From: Pelodera strongyloides
Taxonomy: Eukaryota > Nematoda > Chromadorea > Rhabditida > Rhabditidae
Direction: 5' to 3'
Length of the DNA stretch: 64,000 nt
Assembly: GCA_036852015.1 (NCBI GenBank)
Contig: JAANDG010000614.1
Span: 1 to 64,000, forward strand
Both the position numbers and the translations under genes were made by a program. This document shows, piece after piece, positions 25,593 to 38,369 of this stretch. The notes under the pieces were generated by a model, which did not search any database, was not told where the DNA came from, and worked only from the letters and a program-made list of their open reading frames with translations. How positions within the stretch are numbered: the first letter of the stretch is position 1; each line of letters opens with the position of its first letter.

Positions 25593-28500
25593 CCTACACA
25601 AATCACTTTTTCATGAAACATATGGCTTTGGGGAGCGGTTGAGGAAAACGAAGAAAATATATGGAGACTTTTGAAGAACATTTGCCCATTAATTGAGATT
25701 TTGATATAACAAAAGTAGAAACGAGAAAGACTTATAAATCGTTTGCAATACTACTCTGAATTATGCGGAAGGTACACAGTGAATTTGTTGTACTAATAGA
25801 GATATTATTAAGCACGTGATTTGCTTTGTGTCAAGCTCCCTTAGGGAAAAATATCAAGCCACAAAAGTTGGCCAAATGACGGTATTGTGTAGGGAAAGGG
25901 CCCAATTTCAGAAGATTGCATAGGGGCGGCGTCATGTTATTGTATGTACTGCTCGTAAAGAATCTCGTAAATATACAACTAATGGTACACTATTAGCTAT
26001 CAACTTATGGAACCCCCCATTTTGGCATAAAACGCGGTATTCCTAATAGCCAGCACACTGAGGACAGGACATATTTATGTCTCCCGAAATGTGAATATGC
26101 TTTTCCGAGGCATGTTATTTGTGGATAGTGTTATGTGAAGATATCAAATGGATAACCGCCTATTAGGATGACTGCAATTGACGAACTGCAATAAGTGAAC
26201 CGTCTCAACTGCACTGAAAAGATATTCAAAATGGGCGGATCTCGTCGAGTTGTGAAATTTTCTCAAAAAAAGGTGCGCATGGGAGAGTACTGAATATGAT
26301 TTTTCCACCTATCTGCTGTATTTTTAGAGTCAGTCGTTTGGACATTTTAAGGGGCATATTTTTCTGGAAAATTGTTTATATACTTTTAAAATAGGCTTCC
26401 ACGCTATACACACATGTCTGGTGTTAGTTTAACTATATGGAAAGCTGATCAGTTAGTTGCTAGACTGCATTACGGTAGTTTTTGAAGTGTGCAAGCGGAG
26501 GAGGATGAATTAGAGGTCTGGATTCGGAGCTGTTCTGTACTGGAACTTGTGGAGCTCCGCTTAAATACGTAAGGAGGGAGGCTGGCATTCCTAAACGGGC
26601 GGGGCCAACATTTACTTAAAGATCGGAAATGGAAATATTCACGAAATATTTATTTCATCCGGAGGGGAATGAAGATGGGATGAGCTGAAATGAGAAGGTT
26701 ACACAAAAAGCCGCCATACATCTTTGCATAATTGACAGGGACGCGATGAACAGAATAACAGACTGAGCGTCTGAAATTATGCTGATCAACCAAATGGCAA
26801 TGAACAATGGACCCGTCTTCATCCATCTTCGTTTCCGGAAATTGGAAAACCTTATTTCCTATGTTTTTTCTTATTAGGAGATTGCTTTAGACACTACACG
26901 AACGTGTCCGTCAGAAATTAATTAGCACTTCAGCCTGATTCTCCGACTACGACATACGCGTAATTGCATAACATGAAATTACTTCATTTTGCACATAATA
27001 TATAATGCGTCCAGTCATGCGCAGAATGAGGGTCTACTATGCGAGTTTCTCTTTTATTATTAATTGCGCATTCAGATAAGCGTTAAGTAAATTATCTGGC
27101 TGAATTCTTTCAAGCATTTCAGACATGAATTTTTAATTGTGTTCGCCCTACCTAGATGGGTTGTTTTCTGAGACTTATTAATATTTCAAAGAATTCAAGG
27201 GTGGGGACAGTTCAGAATGGTTAATTTGCTCTTATTTTTATCAAGTGTAAACAAATTCAATGTCAAGTATGATCCCAACGTCAAATCACAGCTCAAGATA
27301 TGCTCATTTTTGTCTCAAGTCCCCCACCTTACCATACAGGCTAGAGTAAGGAGAGGCAATTGAAACAAGTGAGTCTTGACATGCGCAGGGCGGCTAAACG
27401 CAATTGCGTCTATGAAACGGACAATTTTCCCCCAGAGCAGGTCATCTCGTGTCCATTGCTACTCTAAGGTTGGGGACTTGAGACAAGAAATGAGCTCTTC
27501 TAAACGAGTACCTGAGCTTGTGATTTGATATGGAGACCATATTTGCTTTGAATTTTTTACACATGACAAAAATAAGGACAAACCAGCGATCATGAAGTGA
27601 CTCCGTTCCTCTAAGTGTTCAGCACGCCACAAATCTGGCATTCTTGAAGCCGTGGAGACAGTACTCTACTGGACATCCGAAAACCAGATTCCTAGTTCAA
27701 TCAAGAGCTGTAGTAAAGGGAATTCGCGTTCCCGCACAACCACCGTCAATGACGATGCTAGAAGAAATGGAATGCAGGTTGTCTAACCTTCTTCTAGCTA
27801 ATGCAGGTTTATCTCTAAGGTAAGGCAATATGCAGACGAGCGCAGAAAGTAACATCACTACGTTAATTTCTATTACTATTAATTGAGAATTCAGATAACT
27901 AATGAATCAATTATGAACCACGCATTCCTTCAATCATTTCGAGAACTCTTTTAGTGCGTGGCGGAAGGTTTTAAATGGGTTTTAGAGGGTCAGGCGACCA
28001 CTAAAATATTACTCCCCCATCGCCATTCATTAGATAGTGTATATATTTCGTGGCACTACTACTGGAAACCAGAAGGTTAAATGAGCATAATTTTTGGAGA
28101 GAACCTATAATTTTTGAAGAGAACCTATCTCTTAGAGAGCTTCTTATTAGTTGTTCGCGCTTTATTCAAAAACTCTTCAATTACAGTTTAGTAGACTACT
28201 GTTCCACTGTTGAAACTGATGCCAAAGACACTAACAATTAAACAGTACCATGATCCCGCGATACTTGAGATCGCGAGTCGGACTTTATGAGGTGGTCTTC
28301 TTTTTTTTTGGTATCTGTCTGACTCGGATAGTGGCGTAGTTTGTTTGTCCCGCAATTAGTCGTAATAACCATAATAAGTAGGGCAAAGCACTATAAAACA
28401 TCGTCCTCTATAAGAATTCAGCGGATAATTATGTATTAAGTCAAGCGTAGTGAATATACTGTGAAGTAAATTGGTCATTTAGTGTGTACCACGTGTTCAG

Positions 28501-31029
28501 TGTGTCCCAAACAACAAGTTTCATCAGATTTAATGGTAAATTTCGACATGTTCTTGTGTAATCAAAAGAGAACCATACATATATTCTAAAATGAGACCGA
28601 AAGAAGCTGAAAGAAGTAGTGCTTTACCCAATTGAGACTTGAAAAAGCCTGGAATATAATTTTCTTGGAATACCACTCCATTCCTTCAGGCTGCCCGTAA
28701 CGTGGATGGCAGTTTCGTGGCATTTGCCGACGAACGGCGGAAAAGTAATACTTGCTTTGAATGACTTGGAGAAGAGCGGATGAAGCGAAATACTAACAAC
28801 TGTTTTTTTTTCCATCCCCAACACATATAAGCTCCAAAAAGACGATGCATAAATGCTCCAGTATAACCGTTTGTACGCAATTTACTTATTCATAGAATGC
28901 AATTTTCAGTCAGTGCATAGGGTGGACAGCAATGTGAAATGTGTAACTAATTAATAATTTACATTTATTTGTCATTTCTGCTAAATTTATGTTTAATTGA
29001 ATAAAGTACGAATAGATGCGATCAGTGAAGTTCCTGTCAAGCAATTCAGTACAGGTTGCTTATCGTGTTGACTCTTATTTCGAGTTAAACACACTTGATA
29101 TTCTCGTGTAGTCTTACGTTGTTTTATTGGAAAACATTGTGAAAAACGTAACTGATACAATACTGATTGAACAAGGCCTAGAATAGCAGCCTACTAACTG
29201 GAACAATAAAAACTTTGCCTCGCAATGTATACATGATAGACGAGAGTGAAACACAACACAAAAACCGAAAACAAAAAAAAAACAGTACGACATGGACATA
29301 TAAGTTGTAAGCAGTTACAATACAGAAAACAGCATCGAAAGGAATGTGGAAAATATTTTTTTCCAATCAAATGTTATTAAAAATAACGCAATAATAATTT
29401 TATACAACCACAACACATTACCGTGATTGCCGTTTGTTATTACCTTTGAAATCGGTTTTTTTACATCTTGCGCTTGATCTATAGGGAATACTTTTATTTT
29501 TGCAAATAACCCTCAATTCTGCAAATTGAATTGATGTCACCGGGGAACAAATAAAATTATACGCCTTTCGAATTCAATTAGTATATGTGATTTCTTCCTT
29601 TATGTGGTATTTGGTACAGAAAAAGCTTTATCGCGTGCCAGACACTTCTCTTTTAAAAAAGCGAGGCCACCGGGGCCGAAAAACATTCAGTACCACCTGA
29701 GAAAGCAGAAACAAATTAGATTTATGGCCCTCTGAAAAATTACAAGCTGGCGAGAACAGTAGTTGAGCGAATTTAGAGTATAATCAGAAGGAGCACTCTC
29801 TTTAGAGGGGGGCGTTAATGAAGTACAGTTAACATGTGCCGCGCACTCAGGACTCATAAGGCGACAGAATAACAGACAAAAGAAAACTAAATAATTTCCC
29901 AGACCACAAAAAAATGTCAGGAGCTGGTCACCACATGGTTTTCACAAAAGTGACTATTTTGTGACCATGCGGTGGCCAGTTGACGACGTTTTTCTGGAAA
30001 ACTTGGTCACGACAAGGTCACCAAATGGGCTTGCCAACGAAAAAAAAAAAACAGGGAACCGTCGCCAGCTGGGTTCCTCCATTTCCTACAGACAAGGCAA
30101 ACGTTTTATCTTTGTTCATAAATCACCGACACTTTGACACAAACTATTTCATTTCAAAATAAGTATATTTGGTACACAAAATATACGATTTATTGAAAAT
30201 ACTTCAATAAGTTGGTTACATGGTGAGTCTTTAATGCGGACTGCTGGTTACATGGTGAACTCGTTGTCTTTGATTTTTGACAAGGGTGAATAAAATTTTT
30301 TTTTAATATTTTTTAAACTTAATTTTCTGCATTTACATACCGTGCCAAAACACTCTCAACAAATGAAAAGAGGCCATGAAAGAACAAATGCGTTTTCGGT
30401 TGATATATCTTATGCATATCCTGCATCACACAAAACTTACCCCGTTTCATGTGTCGAGTACAGTGAAGCACCCTTATCCTGTAGATTTCTCAAAAGTGGA
30501 ATAAACAGACTATCTACACTTTCGAACTAACCACTTGATTTTATTTGAAATTTATATTTATTGAATCGAATTTTCGGACGGGCTCTACAACTTATTCATA
30601 CTCTATAGTTGTTTATTTATGCGGCTGTTTTCTGGGCTTGCTCATAACAAAGCTAATTTTTCTTTGTTATCCAAGTGTTTTGGCGGTGATAGGGCCCTAA
30701 TACACATAGTGACTATATGCAGAATTTCTTAAACTTCGTAGTCAATTCAAACAAATTATCCGTATTGTAACCCATACACATGGTGGTTGTCCACTTGTCA
30801 GTTTGTTAACTAATAAGTTGTTTTCCCAATTTTCAAATATTTTCATACTCAATTAATTGTGATTGTGAGAGTGCTCGACTGTGTGCCAGTAGCATAGCTC
30901 ATACACAACATGAATTACCGTTGAGGCAAATTTCGAACAAAAATTACCGAAAATTACATACTAACGGGAAAAACATTCTTGAAACTTGGACTCGCAACCA
31001 CATTTCACCCTCAAATATCAATTTTGCCC
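25593..31029. other. Gene-poor stretch
   Basis: No recognisable exon is seen. Two diverged similar segments sit at about 27040-27170 and 27870-27990 (shared TATTAATTG...ATTCAGATAA and CAATCATTTC-like blocks). A short hairpin lies at 29924-29979. The 25593-25800 part probably includes the promoter of the secreted-peptide gene. Confidence 0.4.
29924..29979. repeat. Short hairpin, GGTCACC-type inverted repeat
   Basis: CTGGTCACCACATGG at 29924-29938 is matched in inverse by CCATGCGGTGGCCAG at 29965-29979, with further pairing of TCACAAAA to TTTTGTGA. Further GGTCAC and GGTCACC copies follow near 30003-30020, suggesting a small foldback element. Confidence 0.55.
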
Positions 31030-31302
31030 TCATAGAGTAGACCAAGAAGAAAGCTGATGCTCAATTATTTCTTTACTTTGATGGAGAAAGGCTTGTGACA
31101 TTCCTTCCGAACCCTCCAGTGTCCTTCTTAATCCAACAATTGCCTTATTTCGTGTGGTCTGGCCCATGTTAATATGTTTCCGGATGAGAGGCTCTCTCAT
31201 TCTCAATGGGTACAGAAGGTCCGCAAGATCACGCAGAGTTTGCAATGGTCCCTTTATCTTTAGAGAGAAACCTCCGTCTCGACAATTGCAAGTGGTTTTC
31301 AT
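31030..31302 (-). CDS. Coding-like 90-residue frame, unknown
   Basis: The minus frame runs from an ATG to TGA. Its codon content reads as a plausible protein: GPLQTLRDLADLLYPLRMRE, then KHINMGQTTRNKAIVGLRR, then FLHQSKEIIEHQLSSWSTL. It is mostly helical in character, with no signal or membrane segment. It may be the last exon of a gene whose other exons are the coding-like pieces at 31837-32605, or a decayed mobile-element product. I do not recognise the family. A plus-strand frame over the same region is the weaker reading. Confidence 0.3.
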   Translation of the reverse strand: MKTTCNCRDGGFSLKIKGPLQTLRDLADLLYPLRMREPLIRKHINMGQTTRNKAIVGLRRTLEGSEGMSQAFLHQSKEIIEHQLSSWSTL

Positions 31303-31836
31303 TAGTTCATTTCTTTATTTCTTTTTTTTTTGTTGGAAAGAACGCTTGCGCAAGAAATGCCCCAAGTATTTCATATTTCCGAAATGTATGAATCATATTA
31401 AAATGATACTCGATTTCATTCCCCAGATACCATTTCTTGTCTCTGCTCTGTTCTTCTTTTTGTTGGCGAGTATTTTTTATGCTAAAAGTTACTCAACCTA
31501 GTCTTATGCAGACTTCTTTTATTATTATTACCATTAGTATGCCTGTGGCGCATGTGCAAGTTTCCTTTTGTGATTAACCCAGAATATTTCTGCAAACAAC
31601 ATTTTCCAAACACGATGAAGTGCATTCGTGGCAAATAATAAAGACATCACCATACGACAGTATCCAATGAGTATATAAATCCCAAAGGGTCATAATTTTC
31701 AATTCACATCCGCCAAATAAACCACTCGCGCCTTATGTGAATTTAAAATGAAACGGGACCAAAAGTGCATTATTGCGTAAATATTTCAACTTTCCTTCTG
31801 CTCCACTAGTCTGCCAACGATAGGAGAGGCAAATTG

Positions 31837-32605
31837 TCATGTACGAACGGAGAAATATAAGTTACATTTATCGTTTAACACTGTTTGAAATTCTCCACAA
31901 ATTGTATACACGCCTCCTCGCAGCTTGTAACTGACAATCTCGTGACCGCCTCCTGGTTTCAAGCATCCTACTTTAAAGTCTGGAGAAGGCAAAACGTATG
32001 TCAGTTGTTTCGTATGTTCCCGTGTAAGCCGCTGAATGACAGCTTAAACGAAACCTCCTTAATGATTATCATTTATGAAGCCTAAGGTTGTTTAATTTAA
32101 GGATTTCCCCTGTAGTAATCCAAAGTTGTTCAAGAAGTCTTAAACTATAAAGACATTTTGATAACGTTGGGGACACGCAAAGGTCCGTTTGAAATCCGTA
32201 AGAACAAACATTGAGCTCACAGCTTCCATAAGCTTCCTAATGGTTTAACCGTTAGCGGAGTTCTTGTAAATGCATATTTGGGCCACTTATGTCTTAACAT
32301 TGGCGCCTCATTGTGCGGACTTTCACTCATATTACCAGAAAAGGCGTTACTATTGGCGAATGCATATGGATTATCAGTTGGTCGTTTCATTTAATTTTTT
32401 TTAAAGACCCTTCAAAAAGGCATATTCTTTATGGTCTAACTATCAATAAGTGGAAGCAGTAAAGAGAACCTGATCCTTTTTTCAATGACTTCACCAAGTA
32501 ACAAATGTTTGCATCAGCCTTGCCTTTAACATCATTTGTAGAAAATATTTCAGGAATATATTGAAGAGATAACTTTACACTTTCGCAAAAATGTCTAGTT
32601 ATGGC
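31837..32605 (-). CDS. Cluster of coding-like exon candidates, unknown gene
   Basis: Three minus-strand segments read like exons. The first, 32468-32605, gives DTCINTFAITRHFCESVKLS and then IPEIFSTNDVKGKADANICY. The second, 32217-32390, is a complete short frame from ATG to TGA: MKRPTDNPYAFANSNAFSGN, ending VKPLGSLWKL. The third, 31837-32031, opens after a CAG acceptor as RLTREHTKQLTYVLPSPDFK and continues VGCLKPGGGHEIVSYKLRGG VYTICGEF before a stop. The last has well-spaced cysteines and glycines like a folded extracellular or enzyme segment. I could not link the three in phase with confidence, and no family is recognised. They may be one gene, a pseudogene or transposon residue. Confidence 0.3.
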
Positions 32606-33237
32606 AAAAGTATTTATGCATGTATCTTTTAGAAGACAAATATGTCTTCTGGAATATGAATATAGACAATGAAATATGTTTACAAGGTGCATGTTTTCAT
32701 TGCGCTAGCATAATCATCGGAGAAGGAGCGGGTCTTCGCTATTATAGTCGAGCTCTCTTGTTGAACGAGCTATTTCAAGTACTGGGAATGAGGGTAATAG
32801 GCATAAACACAACGGCATGTCTGTTGGTGAGATAGCCTGATATGCTGCGGTTTTTAACTTCCAGATAACTCGATATATACTACCCCGTCACCAGTTAATA
32901 AATGTAAAATACTCCCCGTTCCCAATAACCACATTGAGAGTATTTCTCAAAATAGAGTTTTTTTTTTAAATAAATAAGTGCTATATTCAGGTTGCGGTAG
33001 ACATATAGGTACGGCACATCAAAAAAGCAATTTTTTGCTACTTCGCACTTGAAAATAGGAAGTATTAGCAGAATTTACCAATGACTGTCACTACGTCATT
33101 GAATGACCAACTAAATGACATTTACTGGGGGACATTAAGTTATCAGTAGATACGGATAGTACTTTAGATCAATGGCTGGAATTTCAAATTTAATTCTCTC
33201 TCACTTGTAGACAAGTTCAACATTACTGTCTTTACAT

Positions 33238-33310
33238 CGTCTTGACACCGTCTTGACAAGCTTGACAAGTATTGACAACTCGTGACAAGTACTGACAAGC
33301 GAGACAAATT
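33238..33310. repeat. Degenerate short TTGACAAG repeats
   Basis: About eight copies of a motif close to TTGACAAGT or TGACAAG follow one another with spacing of 7 to 14 bases (CTTGACACCG, CTTGACAAGC, TTGACAAGTA, GTGACAAGTA, CTGACAAGCG). The pattern looks like a decayed minisatellite or a clustered protein-binding site. Confidence 0.6.
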
Positions 33311-33636
33311 GTACAGACTTGGGGACAATGATGATGACTGCTACGAGGCGTCATGAGTTGGATTCCCTTCGATTTGTTGTGTCAATCCTATATCTTTGAC
33401 GTACATATAATGAACGGTGCCCTGACGTGAGCCGCAATCATAGCTGCATCAGAGCACGTGTGATGAGCTATTCTTTTTTGCAACACCTAAAGGATTAATC
33501 GAATACCATTTTCAAAAAATGATGAAATAGCTCTCCTTCTGGTATATCGTTTGTTGATTCCTTGGATGTACCTACATATGCATCAATGTTTTATCAGCGT
33601 GCTCTTCAAATTCAGATACACTCGAAAGACAAACAC

Positions 33637-33735
33637 TGAATGCTCTCTCTCACAATCTCTCTCTGTCTCTCTGTCTCTCTCTGTCTCTCTCTTCTCTCCC
33701 CGTTTCTTTAGCTGTTTCTCTTCTCTCTTTTATTA
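33637..33735. repeat. CT-rich microsatellite
   Basis: A run of TCTCTCTCTG-type units on the plus strand. It explains the Ser/Leu-rich open frame that crosses it. Confidence 0.9.
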
Positions 33736-34195
33736 TTTTCTCTTTACCTTTATATCTCGTGTCCTCCTTCAAAATCTCTGTATCTTTGTGTCAATCGTCA
33801 GCTTATATCTGGACAACGAGGGATTCGAAGTGTGCCTTCGAAATACTCATTTTCACATATGCTGACGACCATAAGACGATTACAAATTCACAGAATATTC
33901 ACACATTCAAAGTGTCTCCCGTTTTTCAATGCCACTTTTCCGCCACTCCCACGTCTCAGAACTTTGGAACAGAAGGTGTTTAACGAAGAACTCGGTCTTT
34001 CGTTTCTTTCCCCCATTAGTTCCCAAAATGTTTTCTGCTTCACGTCAATTAGTTGCAAATACTATAATAAATAATCGTATTAATTATTACTTTGTTTATT
34101 TGGTATACTGGAATGAGTTAATTATGTTTTTGTTTGTGAGAATCGTCAAAGATACATATAGTAAATTCGTTATGTAAACAAGACATAAGTCTTCT

Positions 34196-34260
34196 TCCTA
34201 AACGACACTAGTGCGTTGCTAGAAGAGTCCTAAACGACACTAGTGCGTTGCTAGAAGAGC
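34196..34260. repeat. Two-copy tandem duplication, about 32 bp
   Basis: TCCTAAACGACACTAGTGCG followed by TTGCTAGAAGAG occurs twice back to back with no mismatch. The exactness implies a recent duplication. Confidence 0.9.
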
Positions 34261-35835
34261 TCCTTCCAAATAAAGAATTAATCACGGGAACTGATGCTCA
34301 CTGTCAGTCTCCAAGCAACAAACTTTCCGAAATTTAGCCTCTTTTTTTTCGTATTTTCTAGCTTTAGTTATTCTGGAAACAGATTTAGTCCTCTATCAAT
34401 TTTAGTGCTTGAAAAACTCGCACGTCTTTATCCTCATAGTAAAAGAGTACAAATTGTATCATTCTTTGTGGCTGCCTTTAATGGTCGCAAAAATGGTCGT
34501 TTTATTTCAGACAGACTTAAATTCAGTTAACCGCTAAAATGATTACCCTTTTCTTTCTGCACAGTTTTTGAAGAACATTTAAGACTATTCCGAGTTACAC
34601 ATCAATTGTTATTATTGTCAGAAGTGCACCCCATACGTCAACAATTTTTTTGTCGAGGATTAGCGTACAAGAAGTGTTGCGCTCCTTTTCTTCTGATTGT
34701 TTCTGATGGTTAATTTGCGTTGGACATTTTTTTTTGTAATAGTTTGTTGATGATACGTAATTAAAAGTCGCCATAAGATGTTAACCAAAGCACCTAAAAC
34801 ACGTCTTATGAAGCATTGATCATTGCAACTGAAGAGTATTCAATTAGGATAATTAAAACACAAAACAAATTCGAAAATTAGAGAAAGGTGTAAAAGTAAT
34901 AGGTTGCGGTCAATGTGACCTAATAAACTTGTAAGAATAATAATTTATTACATCAAAAGATACGCAAAAAAAAGAGTAATCAAATCTACCCAAAAAATGA
35001 ACAGTGTCAACACACAAAAAAACAACCAACTAAAGTCGGGTAGGGGGTAAACTTGTAGCCATAGCTGATCTTTCACACAAAATAAAACCTAACCTCTTCC
35101 CGAAGGGAACGTAGATAGCGAACGGATGTGCTTGGGTAGACTAATTATCGTTTTTTTCGTTGGTGTATTTTCCAAATTTGTTTCGAGAGTGTATACAACT
35201 GGCAACAGCTAATTCATTTAATTAGTTAAAAGGAAAAAGGGATGTGTCTCTCGAATGAATGGAAACTTGCGTAATGTATTTCAAATTGAATTCAAACAAC
35301 CAGCTATGTTCACATTTAACCACTGTTAAAACATTTGTTGCAAAATCAAAGGCGTAGTTGCAAAAATGCAAAGATTGCAAAGCAATTTACGATGGTAGTT
35401 CGCAACAGCATTTCTTCACATACATTCTTTAGCATTGAGCATGTAAGAGCTAGCAGTGATCATAAGAATTACGTGCCATTCCTACTGAAGTCAACATAAA
35501 CCAGACGTGTGTACAGTCTTGTACGCAGACGTTCGAATATAACACCCCCTCGGCGAATACTCTTCTCAACCCTAACACATACATTGTTGAAAACTTATGA
35601 TATGATATTCATTTATTTGCGCATTTGAACAACTAGTCACCGACTAAGAAATTAAAGCTATTTCAATTCAAGAACCGAATATGCATATTGTTTGCGACAT
35701 TCAAAAAATTAATTTGGTAGCGTTTATATAAAAGACAACACAACCATATTTGTGAAGGATGCAATAATCCGAGGTTTCTTGTTTGTTCGATTTAGTCATT
35801 CTCAAAATTTACTCCAGATCCCGTCTGCTCTACTC

Positions 35836-35991
35836 CAATATGCTTTCATTCAATGCCCAGGATCCAATTCAAAGCCCTTCTCCGGGCGGCTGGATTTCAA
35901 TATATATTCCTCGAGCGTCCAGTCAAGGTCCCAAATTTCACTTCACCGAAATAAATATAAATACTCTTTGCAATGTGAGGTTTTCTACAGG
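35836..35991 (+). CDS. Isolated exon-like segment, unknown
   Basis: One plus-strand frame reads DPIQSPSPGGWISIYIPRAS and then QGPKFHFTEININTLCNVRF before a possible donor (ACAG|GTTAAT at about 35990). A possible acceptor (CCCAG) precedes GATCCAATTC. The Gly-Gly-Trp followed by alternating hydrophobic strands is faintly like a beta-sandwich lectin, but this is weak. No partner exons were found. Confidence 0.2.
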
Positions 35992-38369
35992 TTAATTTGC
36001 TTCATTTCTTTTGCAACTGTGTTCAAACAGCCACCGATATCGTAAACGAAGAACAATATATTTTTTTCGTTCCTCCTTCCTTTCTTTCTTGCCTCTCTCT
36101 CTCTGCAAGAGTAAGATTCACCACGGTGCGATCTGTTTTCAAGTTGAAATTATTTCACTCAAGTTCTTCCAACCTCCAAAAATCTAACCTAACATCACAT
36201 AGGGATTCAGACTGTATTTTTTTCTGACGTTTACAGTTGTTTACAGCGAATTGCTATCAAGGGGACATCACCTGGTTCTTGAAACTCGTACGATGACTGT
36301 CCCTTTCAAAGAACTATCTAAGAGATTTAAATAATAAGAATAAACAGTTAAACATCATTTTACATCCGTTCTTTAGATGAAATATTTCCTTCAAATTGCA
36401 TTATTCTGCTTTGCTATGCTTGTTTATCGTGACTATTAACCATTTTCCGTCGAAAAAAGGATTAAACTAAGCACTTGATATTCGTGCGCCTGCTCCTTTA
36501 AGTACAATATCCATAATCGAAATTAACTTAGTTGCCAAAGCAATTCAATTACAGAATCAATTTCCCATTGTGATGTCAGAGCAGTTGTGTTCGACACCAT
36601 AAGAAATGACCTCCGTTTGAGTGTTTTGCCAAATGCTCAATTTCTCTATTCAAGCGAAATTGAATTAGCGGCTTCTTTGTTTCGATTTGAGATTGACAAC
36701 GTATATTTTTAGTTTCTGAAACAAACTATTATATAGATTACTGCTTCTTAATTGAGGTCCAATTATGTTTCTTTGAGTAGACTTAAACTTTGTGATTTGC
36801 AAGTGCTATAGTGGCGCATAATTTATTAGAAGACAATTTATCGCTGACAGTCAGGGGATCATTTTCATTTTCAATAATCATTTCCAATTATTGCACAATA
36901 AATTCCTCTGTTCGTTGCATATATCACAAATGAAAGGCCGTATTGTTAAGAATAAACTTTTTTTATCACTACACACAACATTTTTTTGTTCCATTTAAAT
37001 ATGCTGGTTTATGTATGCGTTGCTATTCATTGAAAGCATTTGGCGGAAAATCTATTAGAATTGAACTATATGTGAATGTTCCCTCAGCGATGATTCGGCA
37101 TTAATAATTCCAACAAGTTTTCCAACAAGTTTTACAGCTGAAGAATGAGTTGACATTACAATTAATTTGTATCGATATGATCAGGCTCTTAACCATCGAA
37201 GTTTATTTATGGGTCACTGACGACCCGGCCAAAAAGACGCATATTTGTTACCTGGTTTGTGGTGAAAACCCATTGTTGTATTGCCTGTGTTGTTTAGTGA
37301 AATTTTATTGATGGTGAATAAATTCCACAAAGCTGCATTCTTCGACAAATTTCCTATTTAGTTGAATAAAGTCCTCAAATGGCTCGATTGATTCTACGCT
37401 TAAAAATGCCGTCTTCCTGTCTTTTTGTTATAGCGGAAACCATCGCTTTCTTTAGAATAAAGCGGTCCGCATTCCTTCGTTTGTCCCCGTGCCCCCATCC
37501 ACATATTCAAAATATGCGACTCAAAATTACGGGTAGTAGTGTTTAGTTTTCGAGCAATATTTTTATTCACTAAACTTTATGCTTACATATCAGGCTTAAT
37601 TGCGAAGTTTGGCAATAAAAATGTGTTTCCATCTTGAAGAATCTGCGCCCTTACTTGTTGCAAATATGATCTTTAGTTTGTTATGAGAAAATGATCGAAT
37701 ACTGAGTTGCTGAGCATTTTTAGGAGAATTTTGTGAGTGAAGTGTGCACGGAAGTACGCAATATAAATATTTTTCTAGTTTAGTTCCTTGTTTATTAACT
37801 CCTTATGCATAGATGAGAGGCTCCCACTGCAGTTGGATAGAAATTAAAAAGCAAAAACTCTGTTCCGCTCATGATGTCATTGAATAAATGAACTTTGTTT
37901 CTCGATACAGTATGACCAAAGAAGTGAAACCTGTCAAAATTAATTTCCTTTAATGTAACATCTAATTTCCTTTTGATCTCAAAATGAGGGCTAATTAACT
38001 TTTCGTAATTGTGATTGCGCTCTATATATTCATCTATACTTCATTGTCAGTAAAATTACTTGAGTAATATTCCCAAATTTTCTATTATTTTCAATAGTGG
38101 CGGCGTTTGTCTCTGAGAGTGTGCCAACAAGAGCGCTTCCAATGTAGCAATTCACGCGCTTACATTTCATCGCCTTGGACCTCATAATTAATTATTTCAA
38201 TTGTTTATCGTTTATTATTAGTGTTATTTTTATTCCCCCCCCCCCCGAACCGTTATTTTGGTGCGCGTGATCAACTAATACCCTGTGAGAAGGAGTTCCA
38301 TATATTGTGGATCTCATTATCAATTCCATTCTGCCCCGATCCTCTCCTTGCCGTGTTTCTATTGTGGAT

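Larger units (their letters stand above)
32606..38369. other. Gene-poor stretch with low-complexity tracts
   Basis: The stretch contains degenerate TTGACAAG repeats (33238-33310), a CT-rich tract (33637-33735), a 32-base tandem duplication (34196-34260), and CT-rich sequence near 36070-36115. One plus-strand exon-like piece lies at 35836-35991. Sequence just before 38370, including a C-run near 38235-38246, should hold the 5' UTR or promoter of the GPCR gene. Confidence 0.4.

Noticed and set aside
32620..32835. Plus-strand frame, or minus exon LEIARSTRELDYNSEDPLLL at about 32698-32770
   Set aside because: Both strands give protein-like text here but neither has a matching splice partner. The evidence was too thin to list as a feature.
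33551..33865. 104-codon plus-strand open frame
   Set aside because: It is driven by the CT-rich repeat, and the Ser/Leu runs are an artefact.
38307..38369. Upstream extension of the GPCR first exon
   Set aside because: The frame is open here but begins at a GTG. The first ATG in frame is at 38370.
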